Source: Terriglobia bacterium (GTDB lineage Bacteria; Acidobacteriota; Terriglobia; Terriglobales; Acidobacteriaceae). Taken from it: 64,000 bases of DNA. Shown one piece after another: positions 42,473-51,779 of the stretch; positions within the stretch are counted from its first letter, which is position 1, and each line of letters opens with the position of its first letter. The stretch covers positions 124,001-188,000 of the forward strand of contig JAIQFA010000001.1 of NCBI GenBank assembly GCA_020073525.1. Reading direction: 5' to 3'. The notes below the pieces were generated by a model. It was not told where the DNA came from and searched no databases. It worked only from the letters and a program-made list of their open reading frames with translations. The position numbers were made by a program, and so were the translations under genes.

Positions 42473-45400
42473 TTATGGAGTAACCACCAGAACCACCGGG
42501 ATGGTCATCGACTTCGCTGGGTTGGCATATTCGATGACGTTAATCTCTCCGACGTACGTGCCGGCGGCCAACGCACTGGAGTTTACGCTGACCGTAACGT
42601 TCGTCGGCGTGTTGCAGCAGCCGCTGCCGCTCGGAGAGATACTCAGCCAGTTGCCGCCCTTGCCCGACGCCGCGATCGGCGTGAAGCGAATGGCCGTGCT
42701 GGTGCTGGCGATGGAGATCACCTGGGGCGCCGGATTCGTGCCTTGTGTGACGCTGAAGGCGACGGTCGGAAGCTGCACGAAGACCGGATCGCCCACCGTG
42801 ACCACCACCGGAATGGTGACATTGCCAGTCGTCGCCTTGAGTAACTGCTGTCCGGTGTAGGTGCCAGCGATCAGGCCCTTGCCGGGCAGACTCTTGGTCG
42901 TGACCGATACGGTGTAGGTGCCCGCATTGGTTCCTTTTGTCGGAACAAACTTGAGCCATTTGCCGGCATCGGCCGTGGTGCCAGTGACACTCCAATTTAG
43001 CGTCGAGCCGCCGCCGTTTCCAACCGTAATCGTCTGTGACGGCGGGTTGGCCCCGCTGGGTTTGAACGAGAAGCTCATCTGGCCGGGGAGATTGTCGACG
43101 AAGGCTTTGCCGGAGGAGACAACGTTGAGTGTCACGGGCACGGTCATTGACGTACCTGGATTCGCATATTGGACGAGGTTAATTTCTCCCGTGTACACTC
43201 CCACCGCCAGGGAGCTGGCGTTCACGCTGACCCGCATCGGGAACGATGTGTTGCAGCAACCGCTTCCAGAGGTTGAAATCTGCAGCCAACTGCCGCCTTT
43301 CGCGGTGACCGCGGATGCACTGAAGCGAATGGTTGAGTTGTCGTCGGTTGCAATCGACAGCACCTGCGGGAGCGGGTTCGCGCCGCCGAGCGGCATTACG
43401 AAGCTGATGGGATTGATCTGCGAAAAGCTCCCGGGACCGACTTTAACGACCACAGGAACCGTGGCGGTGCCAGTCGAAGCCGCGAAGAGCAATTGACCCA
43501 CGTAGGTGCCAGCGATCTTGCCCGCTCCTGGCAAAGCGGCGGGGTAGATCTTGACCGTGATGGTTTTTGGAGTTGTTGTCCCACTCAGCGGAGTTGGCAG
43601 CAGCCAGGCTCCGCCATCGGACGTACTCGGTGTCAGAGTCCACTTCAGCTTGCCACTCCCTCCGTTGCCGAGTAGCAGCGTCTGTGGATTCACTTTCCCG
43701 CCAGCATTCATCGAGAAATTCATCTGACCCGGCAGATTGTCGAAGAAGGCTCCGGAGTTGTCCACGGCTAGAGTGACGGGTATTACCATCGACCGCCCGG
43801 GGTTGGCGTATTCGGTGATGATGATTTCACCCGTATAATTTCCAGCCGCGAGCGTGCTCGCGTTCACGCTTGCAGTCAGTGCCAGCGGTGTATTGCAGCA
43901 ACCGCTTCCGGCCGGAGACACCGCGAGCCAGCTTCCGCCATTCGAAGTGGCGACACTGACGCTGAAGCGAGCTGTGGTGTTATCGCTGGTCGCGACGGTA
44001 ACGATCTGAGGAAGCGGATTGGCTCCCCCAAACGGCATGGTAAAGCTGATCGGGTTGGTCTGCAGAAAGACGGATGTTCCAACCGTGACGGTCACCGGAA
44101 TTGTGGTTGTATCTCCGGCGGTGATTAGATCCAATTCGCCGACGAACGTTCCGGCGAGCAGGCCTCCGCCCGGCAACTGTGTGACATCGATTCCAATCGT
44201 TGGAAAGGAAGGCGCAGTGCCGCTCGAGACTGAAGGCTTCAGCCAGTTGCCGCCATCCGCGGTGGTGGCAGTAAGGTTCCAGTTCAACGTTCCGGTGCCA
44301 GCGTTCCTGATCTGCAACACCTGCGAGGTCGCCGCCGCCGCGCCCTTCACGAGCGAGAAACTCATCTGGCCCGGCAACGTGTCGAAAAAGGCCCCCGAGT
44401 TGAGAATCGTCAGGTTGACGGGTACGACCATGGACAGGCCGGGGTTCGAGTATTGGGTGAAGATGATTTCCGCCGTGTAGGTCCCCGCCGGAAGCGAGGT
44501 GGCGTTGGCCACGTTGGCAGTAATCGCGAGTGGAGTGTTGCAGCAGCCGCTTCCCGCCGGAGTAATCGACAACCAGTTGCCGCCCTTGGCCGTCACTACG
44601 GACCCGCTGAAACGAATGGTTGAGTTGTCGCTGGTCGCCACATTCAGGATCTGGGGCAGCGCATTCGCTCCGCCGAACGGCATCGTAAAGCTGATCGGGT
44701 TCAGTTGTTCAAACGTCGCGGACCCCACCGTGACCGCCACCGGAATCGTGGTCATGTCTCCAGTGGTTTGGAACACGATCTGCCCGGTGTAGGTACCTGC
44801 GACAGCGCCTGCCCCGGGGAGCTGACTCACATTGACTCCTACCGAGACAGTCGAAGGAGCGGTTCCGCTGGAAGGCGTGGCCGTCAGCCAGTTGCCGCCG
44901 TCGCCCGTCACAGTTGTAGCCGTCCAACTCAAGCTGCCGGAACCTCCATTGTTGACCTGAACTGTCTGTGGCGTCGACGTTGCGCCATTGGTCTTGACTG
45001 AAAAGCTGAGCTGACCGGGCAGGTCAGCCAAGAACGCGCCAGAATTGGCGACCGTCAATGTGACCGGTATGACCATAACCCTTTGCGGGTTGGCGTATTC
45101 GGTGATGATGATTTCCCCGGTATACGCGCCTGCTGGAATCGAACTGGTGTTTACGCTCACAACCTCTGCCAGTGGCGTATTGCAGCAGCCGCTGCCCGCC
45201 GGAGAAATGGACAGCCAGTTGCCGCCCTTGGCGGTTGCTACCGATACGCTGTAGCGGACTGTCGAGTTGTCGGACATGGCGATGTTCAGGATCTGAGCGA
45301 GAGGATTGGAGCCGCCGAACGCCATCGTGAAATCAAGCGGATTGATCTGCGTAAACACGGAGGGGCCTACGGTCACCGCCACGGGAATTGTGATGCTGTC

Positions 45401-46099
45401 GCCGGAAGTCTGAAAGAGCAGTTCGCCGAGATATGTTCCTGCGACCGAACCTCCTCCAGGAAGCTTGCTCTTCGAAATTCCAATGCTGACGGTTGACGGG
45501 GCCGCACCGCTCGCAGAGGAAGCGGTCAGCCAGTTTCCACCGTCGGCCGTGCTGGTGGCCAGTGTCCAGTTCAGCGTCCCGGCTCCGGCATTTCTGATTT
45601 GGACGGCTTGCGCGACCGGGATTTCACTGCCCGTAAACGAGAAACTCAACTTGCCCGGAAGATCGTCGAAGAACGTGGTGCCCGCCGCGGCAATCGTTAG
45701 AGTGACGGGAATCGTCATTTTGATATTGCCATTGGAATAGTTGGTGATGACCACTTGCCCGGTGTAGGTACCCGCCGCCAGGTTGCCGGCGGCTACGCTG
45801 ACGGCAACTGCTAATGGCGTGTTGCAGCAGCCACTACCCGAGGGAGACGCCGCGAGCCAACTGCCACCCCCGTTGGTCGAAGCCGCCACACTGAAGCGGA
45901 CCGTCGTTTGATCGGTGTAAGCAATCGTCAGAACTTGCGGCAGTGGCTCGGCCCCGGCAAAGGCCTTCGTAAATGACAGAGACGGGATCGATTGGAACGT
46001 CTGGGCGTGGAGCGAACTTGGCAGGCTGACGATCAAGGCCACAGCGATCATGGCGAAGAAAACATGGAATTGATCAGATCTCGAGACACGATTGCTCAT
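42473..46099 (-). CDS. Giant secreted protein of eleven alternating beta domains
   Basis: A 1208-residue exported protein. After a signal peptide (FFAMIAVALIVSLPSSLHAQ) the whole chain is two alternating domain types of about 100 residues. Type A (six copies) has the block GNWLSISPAGSGCCNTP or close variants; type B (five copies) begins DLPGQLSFSF-like and has GTLNW..T..GGNWL, with AGTYTGQ ending each. They read A-B-A-B-A-B-A-B-A-B-A. The WLSISPxSG pattern resembles BACON-like immunoglobulin folds of secreted proteins; each A domain has an adjacent Cys-Cys pair at the same place. Ser/Thr/Gly-rich, Lys-poor sequence suggests a surface or secreted stalk. No adhesion or catalytic domain was seen; it is followed by a good terminator. 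Confidence 0.85.
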   Translation of the reverse strand: MSNRVSRSDQFHVFFAMIAVALIVSLPSSLHAQTFQSIPSLSFTKAFAGAEPLPQVLTIAYTDQTTVRFSVAASTNGGGSWLAASPSGSGCCNTPLAVAVSVAAGNLAAGTYTGQVVITNYSNGNIKMTIPVTLTIAAAGTTFFDDLPGKLSFSFTGSEIPVAQAVQIRNAGAGTLNWTLATSTADGGNWLTASSASGAAPSTVSIGISKSKLPGGGSVAGTYLGELLFQTSGDSITIPVAVTVGPSVFTQINPLDFTMAFGGSNPLAQILNIAMSDNSTVRYSVSVATAKGGNWLSISPAGSGCCNTPLAEVVSVNTSSIPAGAYTGEIIITEYANPQRVMVIPVTLTVANSGAFLADLPGQLSFSVKTNGATSTPQTVQVNNGGSGSLSWTATTVTGDGGNWLTATPSSGTAPSTVSVGVNVSQLPGAGAVAGTYTGQIVFQTTGDMTTIPVAVTVGSATFEQLNPISFTMPFGGANALPQILNVATSDNSTIRFSGSVVTAKGGNWLSITPAGSGCCNTPLAITANVANATSLPAGTYTAEIIFTQYSNPGLSMVVPVNLTILNSGAFFDTLPGQMSFSLVKGAAAATSQVLQIRNAGTGTLNWNLTATTADGGNWLKPSVSSGTAPSFPTIGIDVTQLPGGGLLAGTFVGELDLITAGDTTTIPVTVTVGTSVFLQTNPISFTMPFGGANPLPQIVTVATSDNTTARFSVSVATSNGGSWLAVSPAGSGCCNTPLALTASVNASTLAAGNYTGEIIITEYANPGRSMVIPVTLAVDNSGAFFDNLPGQMNFSMNAGGKVNPQTLLLGNGGSGKLKWTLTPSTSDGGAWLLPTPLSGTTTPKTITVKIYPAALPGAGKIAGTYVGQLLFAASTGTATVPVVVKVGPGSFSQINPISFVMPLGGANPLPQVLSIATDDNSTIRFSASAVTAKGGSWLQISTSGSGCCNTSFPMRVSVNASSLAVGVYTGEINLVQYANPGTSMTVPVTLNVVSSGKAFVDNLPGQMSFSFKPSGANPPSQTITVGNGGGSTLNWSVTGTTADAGKWLKFVPTKGTNAGTYTVSVTTKSLPGKGLIAGTYTGQQLLKATTGNVTIPVVVTVGDPVFVQLPTVAFSVTQGTNPAPQVISIASTSTAIRFTPIAASGKGGNWLSISPSGSGCCNTPTNVTVSVNSSALAAGTYVGEINVIEYANPAKSMTIPVVLVVTP

Positions 46100-46206
46100 T
46101 GGAATGCTCCGTTTCCTGACGATTTGCGGGGTGTCGAGCGGCGCGAAACGGAGCCATGCCGGTTATCTGGTGGCTCCGCTCCTTCCCGTGCGCCGTTTGT
46201 ACTCAC

Positions 46207-46240
46207 TTCGCATTGCGCAAACCGCGGGCAAGAACCGTCA
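46207..46240 (+). repeat. 34-bp element, copy 1
   Basis: TTCGCATTGCGCAAA, an 11-nt variable part and AACCGTCA; 29 of 34 bases agree with the minus-strand sequence of 49722-49755. Both copies also have CTTCCCGTGC a little upstream (about 46180-46189 and, inverted, 49762-49771). Here the element lies in the 239-bp gap between the end of the second kinase gene (46339) and the start of the eleven-domain protein gene (46099). Confidence 0.8.
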
Positions 46241-46338
46241 CGTGATTTTTAAAATCGCGAAAGAAATGCGGATGGGAGCCGAAGGCCGGGCCCGGCGACG
46301 GAGGGGAACCGCCCGTGGGCTCAGCGATCTATCAGCAC

Positions 46339-49011
46339 TTAACGGTTGGCGTTGGGAGGATTTGCCGCGGCCGCCGCCAACTCGGCGCGAAAGCGCGCCG
46401 CCTGTTGCGGTTGATTCAGAGCCTCGTATTCGGCCGCAAGGTCTTTGCGCGCCGCGCGAATAAAACTCGTCGACGGGCTGCTTTGCTTGCTCAGGATTTC
46501 ATAGCCGGCCATGGTGCTCGCTTCTGCGTCTTGATACCGGTTCTGGTGGAGCAGGGTCCGTCCTAGCTTGATATATGCGATACCGGTATTGACGTTGTCC
46601 GCCGGGAGCGTTTCTTTATAGCGGCGGACGACGTCGCGGAAGAGTTGTTCGGCGCGCGTGTAATCCTTCTTGTCATAGGAGATGCTCGCCACGTTGGACA
46701 GGGCGATGGCGACCAGATAGTGGTGGTCGCCATAGACGGCGCGATAGATGTCCGCCGCACGCTCGAATCGCTCTTCCGCCTCATCCAAATGCTCGCGCAT
46801 GGAAGCCACATTTCCCAGTTCATTCAGCGTTTCGGCCACCGACGGATGCGCTGGACCATAGACGCGCTGGTCAATGGCGAGAGCTTGCTCCAGCGCGGAC
46901 ACAGCCTCGTCATACTTCTTCTGATACGTCAATGGTTGCGCTAGTGCGGTCAGGCGGTTGGCCGTTTTGGGGTGGTTATCGCCGTAATAGGATTGAATGA
47001 TGTCGAGTGCTTGCCGGTCCAACCGTTCAGCTTCGCTGTAGTAACCCAAATCGAGCTGCACAGCCGCCATACTAGCTAGATCATCGGCGACGAGCGGGTG
47101 GCGTTCACCATAGATCTGGCGGTGCATAGCCAGGACGCGACTATACAAAGATTGGCAGACATCGTAGTGGCCGGCAGAGTAGTGTGCATCCGCCAAGGTG
47201 GACAGACTGGTAGCCAGATCGGCGGGCGCCACACCTGGAGCCGACTGCAGCCGCACCGCCTCGTTCAGCGCATGGATCGCTTGATCGTAGGAGCCGCGCT
47301 CCGCCAACACTTTCCCAAAGGCGAGAGTGGCCTTCGCGATCGCTGGATGGTTCGGCGGTAAGTGCCGCTTGGCCATTTCCAGCCCCTGCCGAACCAGTTG
47401 CTCGGCCTCCTCTAAGTGTGCCTGATCGGACCGTAGCAAGCCTAGCGCAGTCAGGCTTTCCGCTACCTCCTGGCTATCTGCTCCGAATAATGACTTGCGC
47501 TGATCGAGTGCCGACCGCAGCAAAGAATCTGCTTGCTCGAACTTGCCGAGTTTCTGGTAGATACCACCGAGGTTCTGGTAGAGCTCGGCCTGCACCTTGG
47601 GGTCCTTGTCGAGGGCCTTTGCTTCCTGTACACCGCGATCCACGATGGTGATCACGCGCAATGAGTCGGAGGGGCCGGCCGCTGCATCTCCACCTTGAAA
47701 GAGATTGGCCATGAATTGCTGAATGCGCTGGGTGCGGGCCGCTTCCGCGAGCGCAGTATCGCGCGCCTTCGCCAGCCGCAACGTGAAGAAGGTGACCAAT
47801 CCAACGATTACGGCAAAAATCACCGTCATAGTTGCGACCGCGTTTCGATTGCGGCGGACAAACTTCCCGATGCGGTACTGCCACGCGTCGGGCCTTGCCT
47901 CCAATGGCTCACCCTGCAGGTAATGGTCGACGTCGCGGATCAAGGCTTCCGCCGACCGGTACCGGCGCTGGGGATCTTTGTGCATCGCGTTTAGACAGAG
48001 GACATCGAGATCGGCCCATGCGGTCTTGCTCACCGAGATGGCGTGGGAAGTTGCCTCGGAGCCGGCGGTCGGATTGACGGCGGCGGATGGCTTGCCCGGT
48101 TCATGATCGGTGATGATGGTAGCCGCTTCCGCAGGAGTTAGCCCGGACAAGTCAAAGGGAAGCTGACCGGTCAAGAGCTCGTAAAGAATGACTCCAAGGG
48201 AATAAACGTCGGTACTGATTCCGACTCGATCACCGCGGATCTGTTCCGGCGATGCATAAGCTGGCGTCATCAGCCGCAGCCCAGTCATCGTCTGGTCCAC
48301 TTGCAAGTCGAGGCTCTCCAACTGTTTGGCAATGCCGAAATCAAGCAGGCGGACCGACCCATCGCTCTTGACCAGAATGTTGGACGGCTTAAGGTCGCGG
48401 TGGATGACAGCATTCGCGTGCGCGTGCTGCACCGCCTCAGACACCGAACGGAACAACTGCAAACGCTGCTCCACCGAGCAGTTATGCTCTCGGCAATACT
48501 GAGTCAACGGAACGCCGTCCACATATTCCATCACGAACCATGGCGTCCCATCATCCAGCGTGTCGGCGTCGTAGAGGCGTGCGATCAATGGATGATTCAG
48601 CTGTGCCAGGGTCCTTTGCTCGCTGGCAAAGCGCTCGCGGCGGGCCGGGGAAATCCAGGCATCGCGCAGGATCTTGACCGCGACTTGAGTGCCGAGGTCA
48701 TCCCGTTCCGCCAGGTAAACGACTCCCATTCCGCCTTCGCCCAGCAATTTCAAGATTCGATACGGACCGAATTCCTTGAGGATCAGGGACTCGGGGACGG
48801 ATTTCGTCAGGGTCTCATGGGCGATATCGGATATGTTGCGATCGAGAACCGAGCGGCCGCTTGCGTCCTGATGCAGCATGGCCAGAACCTCGACGACGAG
48901 TTCCCGGTCGTTGCCACATGCAGTGTCGAGAAAGGTTCTTTGCTGCGCTTCGGGAAGGTCGGCCGCATCATGAAACAAACTTTGGATTTTGTGCCAGCGC
49001 GCACTGTCCAT
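46339..49011 (-). CDS. Membrane serine/threonine protein kinase with TPR domain (second copy)
   Basis: An 890-residue protein built like the kinase at 24281-26944. The kinase domain has GEGGMGVVYLAE, the Lys in VAVKILRDAW, HRDLKPSNILVKSDG, and LLDFGIAKQLE; a helix (AVATMTVIFAVIVGLVTFFTL) near residue 400 spans the membrane; the remainder carries TPR motifs (LGLLRSDQAHLEEAEQLVRQ, LAQPLTYQKKYDEAVSALEQ, LGNVASMREHLDEAEERFER). Its gene follows the sigma factor gene at 49138 by 126 nt, with a twin-hairpin repeat in between, so coupling is looser than in the first pair. The ATG at 49011 is preferred over an in-frame ATG at 49026. Confidence 0.92.
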   Translation of the reverse strand: MDSARWHKIQSLFHDAADLPEAQQRTFLDTACGNDRELVVEVLAMLHQDASGRSVLDRNISDIAHETLTKSVPESLILKEFGPYRILKLLGEGGMGVVYLAERDDLGTQVAVKILRDAWISPARRERFASEQRTLAQLNHPLIARLYDADTLDDGTPWFVMEYVDGVPLTQYCREHNCSVEQRLQLFRSVSEAVQHAHANAVIHRDLKPSNILVKSDGSVRLLDFGIAKQLESLDLQVDQTMTGLRLMTPAYASPEQIRGDRVGISTDVYSLGVILYELLTGQLPFDLSGLTPAEAATIITDHEPGKPSAAVNPTAGSEATSHAISVSKTAWADLDVLCLNAMHKDPQRRYRSAEALIRDVDHYLQGEPLEARPDAWQYRIGKFVRRNRNAVATMTVIFAVIVGLVTFFTLRLAKARDTALAEAARTQRIQQFMANLFQGGDAAAGPSDSLRVITIVDRGVQEAKALDKDPKVQAELYQNLGGIYQKLGKFEQADSLLRSALDQRKSLFGADSQEVAESLTALGLLRSDQAHLEEAEQLVRQGLEMAKRHLPPNHPAIAKATLAFGKVLAERGSYDQAIHALNEAVRLQSAPGVAPADLATSLSTLADAHYSAGHYDVCQSLYSRVLAMHRQIYGERHPLVADDLASMAAVQLDLGYYSEAERLDRQALDIIQSYYGDNHPKTANRLTALAQPLTYQKKYDEAVSALEQALAIDQRVYGPAHPSVAETLNELGNVASMREHLDEAEERFERAADIYRAVYGDHHYLVAIALSNVASISYDKKDYTRAEQLFRDVVRRYKETLPADNVNTGIAYIKLGRTLLHQNRYQDAEASTMAGYEILSKQSSPSTSFIRAARKDLAAEYEALNQPQQAARFRAELAAAAANPPNANR

Positions 49012-49057
49012 AAGTTCTCTTCCCAAGAGTCGGTGGTGAACGCGAGATTCGTATCAG

Positions 49058-49112
49058 GGCATCGCTTCAGCGATGCCAACAACTTCAAAATCAGCAAGCC
49101 CCTTTAGGGGCT
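49058..49112. repeat. Twin-hairpin repeat between sigma factor and kinase genes
   Basis: GGCATCGCT/AGCGATGCC (49058-49077, loop tc) and AGCCCCT/AGGGGCT (49097-49112, loop tt), with an AACTTCAAAATCAGCA spacer. The same twin design is at 39740-39792 in inverse orientation. On the minus-strand transcript it falls in the 126-nt gap between the two genes and might attenuate expression of the kinase. Confidence 0.65.
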
Positions 49113-49137
49113 GCGCGTCCGTTTGCGCGACGCAAAG

Positions 49138-49722
49138 TCAACCGGCTCGGCGAAGTTCTTGCCCGAGCCAAGCCTTGGCCGCTCGCCAGTCGCGCAAGAC
49201 GGTGGCCTCCGACACACCGATCAGGCCCGAAATCTCGCTGACTTCAAGTCCCCCAAAAAACCGGCTCTCCACAATCATGGCCTGGCGCGGTTCTAAACGA
49301 GCAAGTTCGTTCAAGGCCGCGTCCAGCATTAGCAGATCTTCCGGGATGGTGGCTGCGCCATCGAGAGATTCATCGAAAGATACGAAAATGACTTCCCCAT
49401 CGCCTCCGCGTTTATGCGCATTGCGCCGCCGCGCTGCCTCGACCAGCAATTGGCGCATAGCGCAGGCCGCGATGCGCTTGAAGTGGAGACGCGATGCGGC
49501 TGCGATCCCGGGCTGTTTCGCCAGCTTCAACCACGCCTCATTCACCAACGCCGTGGGACTGAGCGTGTTGCTCGGATCCCCGCGTTTAACAGTCGACGCC
49601 AGGCGCCGCAACTCCTCGTAGGCCAGACTGAAGAGTTGGTCGAGAGCTTGTCGTTCCGCCGCTGTCTGGTTCGTTTCAACCTGCCCGGACGCAGGCGCGC
49701 GCCGAGAATTTCGAAGATGCAT
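49138..49722 (-). CDS. ECF sigma factor, SigAcidoPlancto type (second copy)
   Basis: A 194-residue ECF sigma factor of the same type as that at 23712. Region 2 shows LFSLAYEELRRLASTVKRG, TALVNEAWLKLAKQ and HFKRIAACAMRQLLVEAARR; region 4 shows MIVESRFFGGLEVSEISGLIG and the recognition helix ATVLRDWRAAKAWL. It lies upstream of its kinase on the minus strand. The ATG at 49722 is chosen because the frame above it (to 49797) reads through a sequence shared with 46207-46240 and has no family character. In that case the 34-bp element abuts the start codon, which is unusual. Targets are unknown; the gene group includes a large secreted protein downstream. Confidence 0.88.
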   Translation of the reverse strand: MHLRNSRRAPASGQVETNQTAAERQALDQLFSLAYEELRRLASTVKRGDPSNTLSPTALVNEAWLKLAKQPGIAAASRLHFKRIAACAMRQLLVEAARRRNAHKRGGDGEVIFVSFDESLDGAATIPEDLLMLDAALNELARLEPRQAMIVESRFFGGLEVSEISGLIGVSEATVLRDWRAAKAWLGQELRRAG

Positions 49723-49755
49723 GACGGTTTTTCCCCACCCTTTGCGCAATGCGAA
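49722..49755 (-). repeat. 34-bp element, copy 2
   Basis: On the minus strand this reads TTCGCATTGCGCAAA, then an 11-nt variable part (GGGTGGGGAAA), then AACCGTCA, ending at the A of the sigma factor's ATG. It is the counterpart of 46207-46240. Whether it is a promoter/operator element or the relic of a duplicated 5' region cannot be settled from two copies. Confidence 0.8.
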
Positions 49756-49886
49756 ATGGAAGCACGGGAAGCCGGAGGGAGGAGGGCGGGACAACAAACT
49801 TGGCTTCCGATGCGCAAGAGCTTAGCACACCTTGAACGCTCTCGTACAACTGCGTTCGTTCTTCCCTTGATTCAATCTCAAAAAGT

Positions 49887-50192
49887 ATGAAGAAGCGAGG
49901 CAAAATCTTGCGGGACCCCCGCACCGGCCCTGGTCTCCTGATGATCGAGGGTCGGCAGCACCGGTTTTGCGTCGAAAGTGCCTGGAAGTCCGCGGCACCT
50001 CCCGCGCCTGGACTGAGCGTGGACGTCACGTTCGATCACGCCGGGCAAATCCTGGCCATAACTGCCGTGTCCGAATCCCAGTTGGCCCAGGAACAAGTGG
50101 AACAGTCCATTGCTGCGTCGAAGACACTGGGGGTGAAGATCCTTCGCAAAATCGCCGCCAAGTGTGGCAGGCCTAATCTGTTTCAGAGTTGA
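49887..50192 (+). CDS. Hypothetical protein, 101 residues
   Basis: A 101-residue protein that I do not recognise as a named family. The first ~65 residues look like a small beta-barrel of the cold-shock/OB type (GKILRDPRTGPGLLMIEGR, HRFCVESAWKS, VDVTFDHAGQILAITAVSE), which in other short bacterial proteins precedes a membrane or zinc domain; here a short helical tail (AQEQVEQSIAASKTLGVKIL) closes it. The start ATG at 49887 has only a weak A-rich ribosome binding site. It is divergent from the sigma factor gene, so the 165 nt between them should hold both promoters. It may be a real, small cytoplasmic protein. Confidence 0.55.
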   Translation: MKKRGKILRDPRTGPGLLMIEGRQHRFCVESAWKSAAPPAPGLSVDVTFDHAGQILAITAVSESQLAQEQVEQSIAASKTLGVKILRKIAAKCGRPNLFQS

Positions 50193-50500
50193 ATGTCGTC
50201 CATCGAAGCGGGATCAGGGCCTGAATCTCGCGAACTTATTAGTCCCTTCAAGGGTGTAGCGGGACTGGACCGTCCCAAATTCCGCGGGTGCGTCCGGACC
50301 CGCGAGACGCGGATCCCTCCACGGTATTAGGCTCATGCTGCCGATTCGTGATGGCCGTGAATTACAATACATCCATTCAACCCTGAGTTGCAGTCTTAGA
50401 CACAGGAGGCGATACGGACGACGGAGCCGGCGTTGTGCTCATCAGGTTTTGAGCATCCCTAAGGTTGCGTCACAGTCAGTGAACTTTGATCTCAACCCTT
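50193..50500. other. Gene-free interval upstream of the efflux operon
   Basis: No gene is evident. A GC-rich hairpin CGCGGGT/ACCCGCG is at 50283-50304; AGTCCCTTCAAGGGTGTAGC precedes it. The promoter of the efflux operon is expected here but no clear -35/-10 pair or metal-regulator dyad could be picked out by eye, and no regulator gene is adjacent. Confidence 0.45.
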
Positions 50501-51769
50501 ATGCGTTCCCGGTACTCTCGGATAGTCGCCGCGGCGGCGATGTTTTTCCTGCTGGTGGGAGCAGGTAGTGGGCAGAATGCGACTCGCATTACCCTCGAAC
50601 AGGCCGTTGATCTGGCGCTGGCGCACAACCATTCGCTCAAAGCTTCGCGAACTTTGATTCTTCAGAATCAGGCCCAGGAGATCACTGCGAACCTGCGCCC
50701 CAATCCGAGTTTGGTGTTCGATACACAGTTCATCCCATTCTTCAGTCCGCAAGATTTTTCTGGCGACAATCTAAACAACAACCAGCAGTTCGACCTTGGC
50801 ATCGGTTACCTTTTCGAGCGCGGCCACAAGCGGCAGCGGCGGCTGCAGGCTGCGCGCGACCAGACGGCGGTCACTCGCGCCCAGGTTGCCGACGCCGAGC
50901 GTACACTCGCCTTTAACGTAGGTCAGCAGTTCGTCGGTGTCTTGCTCGCCGACTCGACTCTCCAGTTTGCACTCGACGATCTCAAGGGCTTCCAGCAGAC
51001 AGTCGACATTGCCGAGGCCCAACTCAAAGCGGGATATATCGGTGAAGGCGATTATCTGAAGATCAAGCTGCAGCTTCTGCAGTTTCAGACCGACGTCTCT
51101 TCGGCCCGCCTGGCGAAAAAGCAGGCGCTGGTCGGCCTGCGGGGCCTCCTGGGCTACAACGCGGTGCCCGCCGGCTTCGACGTGGTGGGGGATCTCGAGT
51201 ATCAGCCGATCAAAGGAAACCTGGAAGACTTGCAGGTACGGGCGCTGCGTGAGCGGCCTGACTTTCGCGCCGCTGAATTGGGGATTACCGCCGCACAGAG
51301 CCAAATTCTCCTGGCCAAAGCAAACGCCAAGGTCGATGTAAACGGCACCTATGATTTCACCCACGTCTCCGGCGAGAACACTGCTTCCATCTTCGCTAGT
51401 TTCGACCTGCCGTTCTTCAACCGCAATCAAGGAGAGATCGCGCGCACCGGCTACGCGCTGACGCAGGCGCAGGAGCAGCAGCAATCGGCCAGCGACACCG
51501 TGCTTTCCGACGTGGCCAATGCTTTTGAGGCCGTCAGGAGTAATGAAGAAGTCGTGCAGCTTTACACTTCCGGCTACCTGAAACAGGCGCAGGACTCGCG
51601 TGACATCAGTGAGTATGCTTACAAACGCGGCGCGGCCAGTCTTTTGGATTATCTGGACGCCGAACGCAGCTACCGCTCCGTCCAACTGGCTTATCGCCAG
51701 GCGCTGGCATCGTACATGACGGCGCTGGAGCAACTGAAGGAAGCGGAAGGAACGAGGAACCTGCCATGA
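50501..51769 (+). CDS. TolC-family outer-membrane efflux channel
   Basis: A 422-residue outer-membrane protein. The signal peptide runs to about GAGSGQN; the mature part has two long alpha-helical hairpin repeats of the outer membrane efflux (OEP) family, with LEQAVDLALAHNHSLKAS at the first and ALRERPDFRAAELGITAAQ at the second. It forms the trimeric channel for the adaptor and pump encoded next; the size and DYLDAERSYRSVQLAYRQAL region resemble CzcC/CusC proteins. The ATG at 50501 is chosen over a TTG at 50486 because it starts the signal peptide. Ten nucleotides separate its stop from the adaptor gene. Confidence 0.92.
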   Translation: MRSRYSRIVAAAAMFFLLVGAGSGQNATRITLEQAVDLALAHNHSLKASRTLILQNQAQEITANLRPNPSLVFDTQFIPFFSPQDFSGDNLNNNQQFDLGIGYLFERGHKRQRRLQAARDQTAVTRAQVADAERTLAFNVGQQFVGVLLADSTLQFALDDLKGFQQTVDIAEAQLKAGYIGEGDYLKIKLQLLQFQTDVSSARLAKKQALVGLRGLLGYNAVPAGFDVVGDLEYQPIKGNLEDLQVRALRERPDFRAAELGITAAQSQILLAKANAKVDVNGTYDFTHVSGENTASIFASFDLPFFNRNQGEIARTGYALTQAQEQQQSASDTVLSDVANAFEAVRSNEEVVQLYTSGYLKQAQDSRDISEYAYKRGAASLLDYLDAERSYRSVQLAYRQALASYMTALEQLKEAEGTRNLP

Positions 51770-51779
51770 GGAACCTTTC

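Noticed and set aside
46092-46463. 123-codon plus-strand frame across the gap before the eleven-domain gene
   Set aside because: Its only notable stretch is the translation of the 34-bp element; the rest is antisense to the end of the kinase gene.
50280-50310. Terminator-like GC hairpin upstream of the efflux operon
   Set aside because: It has a 7-bp stem but no U tract in either direction.
50335-50568. 77-codon plus-strand frame before the efflux operon
   Set aside because: Overlaps the channel gene in another frame, has no ribosome binding site and no protein-like composition.
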